DNA of 64,000 nt from the NCBI GenBank assembly GCA_019843655.1, contig JACDQD010000105.1, forward strand, positions 1,984,001 through 2,048,000, read 5' to 3'. Positions 25,680-37,761 of this stretch are shown here, piece after piece (position 1 is the stretch's first letter; each line of letters begins with the position of its first letter). Made by a program: the position numbers and the translations under genes. The notes below the pieces were generated by a model. It had not been told where the DNA came from, ran no database searches, and worked only from the letters and a program-made list of their open reading frames with translations. The DNA is from Lethocerus indicus. Taxonomy: Eukaryota > Arthropoda > Insecta > Hemiptera > Belostomatidae.

Positions 25680-27040
25680 ATGGCATTATCTTCAACACTA
25701 ATGGCTATTGGAGATAGGATTTATGAGAATAATAATGAAAGTAAGATAATGTTATATATTCTCATCACTGTTTCCGTTTCCATCCATTTATTTGGCCATA
25801 AGTTACATAAATTTTAGCTTTTGCCATTATTAGTGGCATTTTGTCCATAATATAAAGGAGGTACTTAGGCATGTGTGCTGAGAAAGCATCCTGTCAACAA
25901 AACTGATGACATTAATAAGAGACAGAAAATAGAACAATGATGAATATCCTTTGAGGATGTATTAATAAATTCCTCATTATACAGCAGCTATTTACTAATT
26001 AATATAATGTTACAAATGTAATCTGGTCCACAAAAACAGTAGAGCTCTGAGTTAGGAAGGTGCCAATTTTTTGTCACTACAATAGAAATTATATACAGAG
26101 ATAATCTAACATTTTGATGTATGATTTCATATTATTTTAAGTACAAATTATTAATTCTCTAAATATTCATAATTTGTGTATTTTTAATTTATGAAGATTA
26201 TTGTACTAGTAGGCACTGTCTTGCTTGTTCATGTTTTCTGAATTTTTCTGCTGGTTATTCATTGTAAATGATGTTTAGTGACATTTTAAGATACATTAAC
26301 AAAATACATGATTATGGGCTTGACACTTTCTTGTTCTTAACTAAATAATGTCCACCTCAAATTAAAATAACTTGGCAATATTTATATGGACATGATGAAT
26401 CAAGTTGGTAGATGGTGAGAAATAGTGAAAATATAGGTTATCTGAGTTATATCAAAATTTGTATTTGAATTGGTAATTAGCTATGTATATCCAGGTATCA
26501 ATTGAAACATGAGATATATTTATTTTAATTTATATTAAATTTATCTTTCTTTATATTAAGTTACAGATGTTTGTTCTCATGTTTTCAGTGGAAGATGGTG
26601 ATATTAAGCAGTTATATAAAATGTACAATAATGTTTTTTTACATGCTTTAGAACTGGTTGAGAAAAACTGCATTGAAAAATTAAGCATTGAAAATGCACA
26701 AAGATTTTATTTCAGGGTAAATACCATTAATATTTTTTTTACATTAAATTCGAATGCAGTTATTTTAATAAAATTAATAAATAATTGGAGTGTGTAAGAA
26801 TACTGTTATTTATTAATATCTGAATTGTGTACATATTTATTACAGGTAGAAGATGGAAAGAGTATACACACTCTGTATCCTTATGTTAACTTTTGTGACT
26901 GTTCTTCTTACAAAAGCAATTTAGATAAAAAGATGGATACAATCATTTGTAAACATGTTTTGGCATGTATGTTATCCATTGCACTAAACAATATCAAGGA
27001 ACGCACAGTCCCTGAAATGGTATATAATTTCACAGATTAG
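25680..27040 (+). CDS. ZSWIM7: Zinc finger SWIM-domain protein 7 (SWS1) homologue
   Basis: Three exons in phase: 25680-25740, 26589-26716 and 26846-27040, giving 127 residues (human ZSWIM7 is about 140). The C-terminal exon carries the SWIM zinc-binding pattern: C80-x-C82 (FCDC), a 15-residue spacer, then C98-x-H100 in IICKHVLA, matching the family CxC...CKHLLA signature. The middle exon (FLHALELVEK) matches the conserved region preceding the SWIM motif. ZSWIM7/SWS1 is the Shu2-type partner of RAD51 paralogues and SWSAP1 and promotes homologous recombination, especially in meiosis. The start ATG is the first in frame in an exon with a good donor (GTAAGA). A candidate AATAAA lies about 27258. 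A broken copy of exon 2 exists at 19.7 kb. Confidence 0.88.
26225..26505. repeat. Diverged local duplication, intronic copy
   Basis: Lies in ZSWIM7 intron 1 and repeats the region upstream of that gene (25205-25570) with substitutions and an internal deletion of about 70-100 bases. Confidence 0.7.
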
Positions 27041-27998
27041 CTACTTTTTTAAGGTTTACTTTATTATTTCTACATGTTCAATATAGAAATTGGTTTATAG
27101 CAGACCACATAAATGCAATATTATTTCAGTCCATTAATGCGTTTTTTCATGAATCAACACCTTAAAATTATTTTTTCTTAATCTTGGGATTCTGGGAGTA
27201 TAAAATGGTTCACCAATATTCGTTGTTAATTCACTAATTCTATTTCTTATTCTATTATAAAATAAAATAAAATGTCTTTATAATGTTGTTTTCTATGATC
27301 CCTACCTTTATGTTGACTCCAGTCAATCTATTTAAAAAGTTTAAATAGATCAAGTTAAACTAGATCAAGTTGTTTTTGTCAAAGTAATATTATATAAAGA
27401 ATTATATTAAGAGAAACTTAAAATATAGTTATGTCAGTCTACATTTATCCTTTAAAAAATGATTAAGCTAAAAAAGTTATTTTTTATAAGGTTAAATGGA
27501 GGTCTGTGAAGATTCTGAAGATATCTGAATTATCAAAAAAAGGGGATCACTATTATGAAACATGAGGGGTGTGAAACTGTCATAGCTTTGATAACTCTAT
27601 TTCTTTAAATAAATGATTGTGTACCATATAAAATAATATTCAATTATTTCATCAATAAATGCAGTAGAGTAATAGTTCTTTTTTCAGTTCATTTTTATTA
27701 ATCATTTATTAACGAATTATTAATAATCTCATATTGGTAAATATTTAACTTTAGTACCTAGCTACCTCTGGCTTGAAAAACCAGATAAAAAAGGCTTTGG
27801 TTGTTATAAAAAGGGAAAACTAATATTTCTTCATTACATTAAGCAACCAAACACATTAAAAATACACATTAACCACTAAATATCACATTTATTACCATCT
27901 AGTTAATTAGATTAATATATTACCTTCTTTAATTTACATTTTGTACATATTTTAATTTTACATTGTATACACTTCATATAGTACTTAAGGTTTAATAT
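27041..27998. other. Intergenic DNA between convergent ZSWIM7 and MDC1
   Basis: AT-rich with no open frame. Overlapping AATAAA hexamers near 27255-27270 suit the ZSWIM7 3' end. TTTATT near 27885 (AATAAA on the minus strand) suits the MDC1 3' end about 110 bases past its stop. Confidence 0.5.
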
Positions 27999-30900
27999 TT
28001 AAGTAATTTTGTACACTTTTACATCAAATGCCTGTTGTAATACTCCAGTGAGTATTGCCTCAGCATTTACAATAGGTGGGGTAGTACCATTCTTTTTTAG
28101 GGTATTCCACTTTATTTTATCATCTAAACATGATATAATAACTGAATTTAATGGCCACTTGGATGGTATTTTTTTCAGAAATAATCCTCCACTGAACTCC
28201 ACCACACCTGAAAAAGCATTATTTATTCCTCTAAACTTAGAATATAATAAAGAACTGTAATTTAAATGTATGAAAAAATATATCTGAACTTAGTTCACAC
28301 CAATACATGATAAGTTAAAACTAGAAAAACTTGCTCAGGAATCAACTGACATTTGAGACATTAAAGTCTAATGCAATAATTGGTTTACAATTAAATTATT
28401 AGAATGAACAATATTCTTATTACTTTTCATTTCTTCCGGAGGAGGCTTAACTGAAGGTGTGACATAGACAGTCCAACCTTCCAGGAGAGGCCCTGATTTA
28501 ACTTTAACAAGAGAATGTTTCAAATTAAAACAAAACTTCTGTTCAGCTTCTGGATCTGACAATAAATGAAGATATGGATCTGGAATGAAACGTTTTAGAT
28601 ATAGTTCAAAAGAATCAATTGTAAGTATTACATAATCCTCATGATGTTATTAAATTCCTTATCATATTCAAATATCATACAAACCAACAAAGCACCCTGC
28701 TTTTCGACATGCAATAAGCCACTGTGGAGAAACAATAGGACAACCTCTAGTGAGAGAACACAGAAATTTTATAGTCCTCCGTACTTTATCCGTTACTAAT
28801 ACAGTACAAACAGAAGGACAATCTACAACATCCCCTCCTGCAACATATTTTCATATAAAATGGATCAATATAAATATAAAATGTTCTGAAATAGCACTTA
28901 GTAAATAATGTAGACAAATGAATTTTACTAACCAAGTTGTCTTACAAGATTCATCATTTTCTGGTCAGAGTATCCAGTGAACATTACATTTTGAATAAAA
29001 GTTTTATTTAGAGATGGCTGGAAAAAAAATGAAAAATCAAAACTGTATTTTCAGTGAATAATCCAAGAAAGCCAGAAAAACATACCTTCTTCAAAATTCT
29101 GCCAGACCTAGAAGTATTGAGTGATTCTACACTAGAATCTCTACTTTTATTCTTCAAGCTATTATTAAGATCATCTTCACTTTTTCTATCTCCCTCTGAA
29201 CATTTGGTTTTTCTACTGTTCTTTCTTCTAGTAGAAGGTGTTGCTACAAATATTTCAGAACTTGCTGAAATACCCCCAACACATTTTATGGAATAATAAT
29301 CATTAATACTTTTCAGATATTTAAAAAGAAATGCATAACACAAAATTTATTATAACAAACCTTTATTCTCAACTTCAGTAAGCAAGTTACTACAACTTTT
29401 TGATATTTCCTTCTCAGTGGAAGATATTTTTGAGGATTCCTTAAACAGAGATCTTCTTTTAACTACATTTGTAATTTTATTAATACTAAAAGTACTAACT
29501 ATTACTTTTATCAGTCATAATTGGTTCAATCAGAGTCAGACCTTTATGATGAAACTAGTAAGATTTTCAAGACATCTGAAGCAGACCAAACCCATAGGAG
29601 CTCCAGTTGGAAAGAGAATTGGAATTAATCTTTCTACTGGAACTTACTCAGGTTTTCTACAATACCAGGAAGAATCTCAGATAGACAACGGCTTAACACC
29701 TGCTGTCAGAGGTTCTCCCCAGAGGACTAGGTAATCTTACCAGGAATTATTAATAATTTGGATTCTGAATCAAGAAATCTTTGCTAGTTCATAAATCACT
29801 GTTATATGGAAACATACCCCTTTTGATGATGTAAATGAACTATCTACACTGCTTTTGGTTTCTTCTGATTCATCATTATTCCTACTGCTTTTACCATTGT
29901 AGTTGTTAAAACTGGTGCTATCATTTCCCACCTTATTTTTTTTAATACTTTTTTTTCTATTTAGCCTATTTTTTTTCATAACAGCTTTGAATACTGTTGA
30001 TTCTTCTTCAATAGAAGTTTCTTCATTTTCTATGAATAATCAAATTTAATTACAAGCAATAAAAAATGTATTACATCGCTCATATTAAAAAAAATCTGGT
30101 TTAGCATGGATTACTGTGTTTGAATCTTATTGGGAAGTAACCTTTGTATAAGTCACATTTCCAGAAAACATTAATGATGTAACATATTGTATTATGCTAC
30201 TAATAAAAAAAATTCTATATTATTTCTATAAAGTAAAACAAACAACATTCTATTATTCAATACAAACCTATATTAATTTCTATATTCTCTGCCATAGCCT
30301 TGGATGTCTAAAAAAGAAAAACAAATTAATCATAAATTAATTGGAAGAGAAATTCGAATACAATATTTGAATTGAGACTTACAGTATTAGTTAATACAGT
30401 GCACTCATTATTGTCATGTGACTTTTCTACATAGTTGCTCATATTAGGATTTTCTTCTACATGGCTGTTCTTACTAGACAGTTTTTTTTTATCATCACTT
30501 AATTGTTTACTGTTATTACCACAGAGTCCATCAGCCATACTTTCTATTTCTGAAAACTTTACAGACCCACTGCTATTGTAGTCTTTTGTCCTGTCTGTAT
30601 CTTTTACCTTTCCTTTAGGAATTGGTTTTGTTTTATTTGACAAATCTAATCTTCTACTCCTTACTAACTTCTTCACTTCTACATTGTTCTCTAAAGATGG
30701 TCCTTTTTCATATTCACTTCTGTCAATTTTGTCTTCCACTATAAGACTGCTTTTACTACTTGATGATGGTCTCTTAATATCACTATTACAGTTCCCATCA
30801 ATAATTCTTTCATTTCCTGGATGTTTTTCAGATGTATCAACATTATAATCTTTAGTTCCATCCATGTTATTTTGAGCACCAACAGTTTTTCCTTTTACTT

Positions 30901-33900
30901 CGAAAAATGGCTTTGTTTTAGCTGACAAATTTAACTTTTTACTCCTGACTGTTTTATTCACTTTTACACTGTCCTCTGAATCTTGACCTGTTTCATATTT
31001 ATTTAGGCCAGTTTTTTCTTCTTCTGAGAGGGATTCACCACTTGTTTTTTGCTCACTATCAATTGGTTTCATTATTAATTTACCTTTATTATTATTGTTC
31101 CTAATGCTTCGTTTTCCTGACTGTTCAGACACAACACTATTATAATCTTTTGACTTTTCTGCATCATTTTCATTATCAGTACTTGCTGATTTTTCCATGT
31201 CCAATGCATTTGATGTTATATCAGATAAACTTAACTTCTTATTTTTGTATGTTTTCATCATTTTATTTTTCATATCAGAACTATCATTTCTATCAACCTT
31301 AGTTTCAGAATCTTCTAACCATGGACAAATTTTAGTGCGTTCTTGAATTGATGAATTACACAATTCATAGTTCAGTGAAGTTGAACTATGCTGAGATTTC
31401 AATTCACCTTGAGATTTCCTTCCACAATTTTCATCGGGCTGTGTAGTTTCATTTATAATTAAATCCTTGTTACGTGTATTATTTACAGTTGGCTGATCAT
31501 TTACTTTGCAATCAGAGTTCCTACTCCCTCCAGAATTAAAGGAAATTCCTGCATTATGCTCTGGAGCATTTTTTCTTTTCCTGGTTTTTATGAACGGATC
31601 TTCCTTGTTGCTGTCCTTATTTGTTGTGTTATCACCTAAATTTATTTTTATATGCTCATAATCATAATCAGTGTGACATTTTCTTGTACGTTTCCTCTTG
31701 CCCCTACCCAATTCTTCTGATGAATCTTTAGCTTTATTTTCAGATATAGGCGGTGCTGGATTATCAAATTCATCATTAGAACAAATTGGTGTTATATTTA
31801 GACTTGAATTCTTTACTTGCTGTTTTGGTCTGCGTGACTTCAAAATTTCAATCACAACCTCTGATTCCAACATCTTATTTTTTGCTGGTTTTTTATCTGA
31901 GAAAGTTTTCTTTACAAGTGATTTATCTTCTTTCATAATTTCTTTTTTACTGTTCTGTTTAACAATACCTTCAGTAAAACTCTGATTTGGTGTTTCATTT
32001 ATTTTTTCTTTAACATTAGTTTTAAACCTAGATGATTTATCAGTCACTTGCACTGCTTCCACTGTGGTCTCTGGAAAACCAAGAAATGTTTCTGGTGATG
32101 AGAGTTCATTTTTCTTTTCAATCATAGAATAGTCACTTTCTTTATTACTATTTCTGGGTGTTTCTACAGTAATATCACTTGTAGAAAGCATAGGTTGCTT
32201 CGCTTCATAATGTTCATTGTGTGACTTATTGTTATGAACATCATTGAAACTGTCTTCAGAAGTTTTTTGTCCTAGCATATTATCTGCAGATATATCATCA
32301 TTTATTGATATTACGTTTCCTAGTGGTTCCACACATTTTAATACATCAACAGTATTACACATTAACACCTTCTTAAAATTCTTAAATGATTTTTTCGCAG
32401 GAGTACTGGTAACCATAGGTGTTATGTCACTGTTTAAAAAATCTGTGTGTAGTCGTGTATCTCCTTCAGGTTTGAATGGTGCAATTTCTGATGATTCGAT
32501 TATTAGTTTTTCATTCTCATTTTTATATTCACCCATTGTTTTTTCAGCTACATTCATAGCAACTTGAAATGATAAACGAGAGTTAACTACCCCTTTATTA
32601 AACATGTCGGTGAGTTCATTTGAATTATGATTTTCATTTACTCCAGATGAAGTGCCTGAATTGCCAATAATCTGTTTAACATTTGATGACCTATTCTTAG
32701 TTGTAGACTTCTTCAAAATTGCATTCTGTTTCTTGTTATCTGAATGTTTTACTGACAGATTACCGTCCAGACAGAGGTTCGTACAGACTTGATTATCAAC
32801 AGACATATTTAATGATGATGGATTCTTTTGTGAATTCAAGCAAACTTTTGACTTCAAAACATCACTAAGTTCTGAATCAGATCTTTTTTGGTTTTCAAAA
32901 CATAGTTTCATTAATGTTTCATTTTTAGTTTTTGGAGTATCGCTTGACTTTTCCATTAAAAATTTGTTTTTTTGGGAATCACTGTCCTCACTATCAGAAG
33001 AAAGTTGCCTGGTGGTGTGCCTTGATTTTTTTTGTAATACTTCACTGTACTCTTCATCATCACATGACAATTTTCTTTTATTCTCATTGGTTTCTGTAAT
33101 CAGACTATTACATGCTTCTTTTTCTGAATCATGATCACTATCAGAAGAAAGTTTCCTTGGACGAAAGTTTGATTTTTTTTCCACTACTTCACTGTAATCC
33201 TCATCATCAGATAGTAATTTCTTTTGAGTCTCTTCAGGTTTTGGCACTTGATCTTGTGCCAAATTAACACAGGATTGATCTGTAGAGTGTACAGCTATTT
33301 GAGAATCTTCACTGTCACTCTCAGAAGAAATTTTCTTTGCATTCAACTTTATCTTCTTTTTCAATACTTCACTGTACTCTTCGTCATCACATGGCAATTT
33401 TCTTTTACTCTCATTTGTTCCTTTTATTAGTCTATTACATGCTTCTTTTTCTGAATCATGATCACTATCAAAAAAAATTTTCCTTGGACGAAAGTTTGAT
33501 TTTTTTTTCACTACTTCACTGTAATCCTCATCATCAGATAGCAATTTCTTTTGGGTCCCTTCAGGTTTTAACACTTGATCTTGTGTCAAATTAACACAAG
33601 GTTGATCTGTATAGTGTGAAGCTTTTTGAGAATCCTCACTGTCACTCTCAGAAGAAATTTTCTTTGCATTCAACACTGTCTTCTTTTTCAATACTTCACT
33701 GAACTCGTTATCATTTTTGTTTGAATTGGGTGAATTAACAGTATTTTTTGAACTGAACAACACAGTAGCCTTGCAATCTCCAGATTGATTAAATGTGGAA
33801 GCAGTAACTTTCTCACTTATCTGATCAGTGAAATAATCTGAATACCTTTTCATTAGGGTAAACAATTTTTCATGTTTTTTTTCTTCCAAAACAGAATTAC

Positions 33901-36900
33901 AAATAGATGTGTTAGGAGAACTTTCACTTGAAATTGAAGCTTTAGAATTCTCTATGTTGCGGTCTATGCCAGAACATGACTCAGAAAATACCATGAGGGT
34001 TTCTGACTTATTTGTACCCTTGCTGCTGGTGGAACTTATGTTATTGGTATCAAATGGCTGTGTGTCCATGTCATAAATATCATTTAAATTTAAGTCACCA
34101 ACAGTACTTTCATAGTTGCAGTTCAAATTTTCAAAACTTTCTGTTCCTTTCACTTCTGAATTGTTTTTCCTGCCTTCTGATGTTACACCATTTTGTGCCA
34201 ATTTTACTGAAAAAATAGTTTCAGTATTGCAGCTTTGAGTTATTCCTTCCACTGAAATTCCATTTTTTTTATCATTTGCTGATACATCTGTATTTTTTAC
34301 ATGATAATCATTCAAGCTGAATTGTTCATTGACTGTTGTTGAGAATTGTTGTGTATACATGTCAGACATATTTAAATCTTCATTTCTAATACCTACAGTA
34401 CTGATATTACTTGACTTCAATTCAGCCTGTTGTGAATTTAAACAATATACAGATTTCCCTTCAACTGCATCAATACCACTTGGATTTCCTTGCGGCCTCA
34501 CCAGTGCTTGAGTTAGCTCATCAGATATATCAATATGTTCATAATGTATCTTTTTTTTACCTTCATCTTCTGTCCTGTTCTGACAAGATGGCAGTAATGG
34601 TTGAGTAAACATATCTGTTATACTAGCATTTAGTGAATCATGATGTTCCTCAGTAGTTTTAAGTTCATCTGTGTTTTTCTTTTCTGTTTTTAAAAGCCTT
34701 GTTTTTACAGAAGCATCAATACTTTCCTCTTGTAAGTTTTGTAAGCCAGTACCAACATTTACATTCCTTGTTTCAACTTCTTCATGATATATTTTATTAT
34801 CACCACAAACTTCTGAACCAGACTGACAAGAAGAAGACACCACTGGTTGAGTAACTATATCTGTAAAACTAGTACTTAATGAATCATCAAGTTGTTCTGT
34901 TGTACGTTCATCTACCACGGGCTGAGTGAACATATCAGTTTTACTGGTATTTAGGGAATCACCACATTCTTTAGCAATATTAATTTCATCTGTACTGTGT
35001 GTATTTTTCTTATTCTGAAGTGTGGATGTGCCTACCAAATCATGAATATTCTTTTCACTTTCATGTTCTATATGCAACTTTTTTCCTGTCACAGTATTAG
35101 AATTTATCCTCTGTAAATATCCAATATCATTGTTCACATTCTTTGTTTCAGAAAAAGTTTGAGTAAGCATTTCTGATATATTTAAGTCACTGGCCCGATA
35201 TTTTTTTATATTCTCTTCATCTATATTTTTAATCTCTCTATCATCAAAGGGCTGAGTCAACATTTCACTTATACTGAAGTCTTTGTTATTTGCAAAATTA
35301 GAATCAACTAAACTAGGAACACTTTTAACTACTCTTTGTCTTTGCATAAGATTAACTGTAGAAGTATTGCCCTTTGAAGAATCTACAAAAGACTGAGTTA
35401 ACATTTCACTCAAATTAAGATTATTAACACTCGGCCCATTCTTCTCACAATTATCTTCCTTTATGATGTTAGTCACTGCAGAACTATTTTTTTCAAGGAA
35501 TGGCCGATTTTCATTTGATACTTCATTAGAATTATGTGTTTTCATTATTACTGGAAAAGACTGAGTTAACATATCTTCAAAATTATCTTCCGAATCATTA
35601 TTATAATTATTGGAAGATTTATCACTGTATTTTGAATAAACAGTTTTTACAGTTTTGTGCAATGGCTGAGTAAGCATTTCAGACATATTAAGTTCATTAC
35701 ATCCTAATGTCAATTCTTTGCCTGAATTTCTGCAATCCACATTTATTCCTGATACACTGGGTGGTTTAGGAAATTCCTCCATAATATTGTATTCGACTTT
35801 CTTACTCTTGTCATTATTATTTTCAAAATGATTATGTTTTTTTGTATTGTTCTTTACTTCAGTATTGCACTCGAGAATAAAACTGCTGCTAGCTCTATCC
35901 ATCTTTAATTGATTCATAGGAGAGTGCTGAATATTATTTTCAACAGATAAATCTGTTTTGGATTGATTATTACAATTAAGAATATGTTCACCTTCTAGTG
36001 TTTGTGTAGCTGCTTCATAGATATCAATCATATCATTATTATCATTTAATAATGACACTGATTCATTTGTACTTATAACTTGAAAGGTTTCTGTTTCAGC
36101 TTCATACAAATCTTGACTTTTTTGAGGCGTTCCATTATCTTGAAACAAATCTGTAGATGTTTCTATCACTGAGTTTGCTACAAATGTGTCCTAAAACGTT
36201 AAATAATATTAATAATACACCAAAACATAACATAAATACAAATTTTCACTCTCACTTAGTTAACAATTGTAGAGTCCAACATACCTTAGATGGTGTTTCT
36301 GGTACAAAGCCAGATGGAATATCTAGTCTTTCAGGTGATTCAGGTATTATTACTGGACATGATGATTGATCTAGAATCAATAAAATACAAACTCCAACAT
36401 ATAATAGTGTTAATTACAGATTATCTTTTTTTATGATTAGTTTTATTGGTTCAAATGGTTTATGGTGAAATGTTTAAACATTAAATTTAATGCCAAGTAG
36501 TAGCATTGAATTATTTTTGTTTTACAATCAGATTACTTGTAATTATAACCTTCATTGAAAATCAAGTAAATGTATAAAAGTAATGAGGAACTCTACACTG
36601 TTTTGATCTTTTTCATTCAGTATGTGACTAGTATTGTTTTCCAGAAATATGGCTTATATTATAAATACATATGATACATGTATTTGGCACTATCAGTGCC
36701 AAATGGTCTCCGGTCTCAACGGTTCAAAACTAATCCTCTAGCCACTGAGCCACCATGGAACCAAATGTATTTTTGCTGAAATACATTTATGACATTATAC
36801 ATGAATAAATGAAATTGCATATATATACACACACACACACATATATAAATAACTCGAAAGCTCAAGTTGGTCTAATATTTTCAATACTATTAATGTCCAC

Positions 36901-37729
36901 ATCTGTAACATAATATCTTTTACCCAGTACTACAGTAAAATTACCAGATTTTAATTTTATCCACAATTGAAATGTTACTTGATAGGTACTAACAAGCTAC
37001 TCAAACTCACTGCATTCAACTACTATTGAAATTAAAATATAATTTTGAGGAAGAAATAGATTTTGTATTTGTTTTGTGTGCTAAAACAAGTTTTGCTGTC
37101 CATCATTTTTATTTTTTATATATAATATGCAGTATTTAGTAGAAATTCCAAACATCTAAACATTCTTTATTCTTATTTCATCTAATAATGAATCACCAAT
37201 ACATTTATTTTATTCATTGCTTTAAAAGTCATTTAAAATTCATTGGTTAAAATATAACAAACACCACTGTTCCATATTATCACAACTAAAGCCAATCTTA
37301 CTGGAAATTAGAGAGTAAGAATTTTAATTCTGGTAGTAGAAACCTTCATTTGTCCATGCAAAATTGAACCTTTGCAAAGTGCCATACACTTCAAATTAAA
37401 GAAGTATGGTATGTAATCACAGTAAATGAAAATAACCCAGATGATATGTTCTACACTTCTACAATATTTTCTAGACAGAATAAAAAATTTTTGAACATAC
37501 CCATACATTTTTCAGTTTGAACATTATTTATTACTTCTGTTACCTGAAAATTAAAAACCTTGTATTAACATACTTGTATATTTTCTACACAAATTCAAAG
37601 AACAATTCACACTCACTGAAATATTTTATATTAAAAGTATTATTTTAATATCTGATATATGTCTTAAGCAATAACAAATAAATTTGTATCACCATATGCC
37701 AAAATAAGTATAATAGATGCAACAAAAAA

Positions 37730-37761
<32 letters not shown>

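Noticed and set aside
29417..29734. 105-codon plus-strand open frame opposite MDC1
   Set aside because: Antisense to an MDC1 exon and to the suspected repeat remnant; no family recognised.
31698..34608. Several plus-strand frames of 60-107 codons
   Set aside because: Antisense shadows of the 5.8-kb MDC1 exon.
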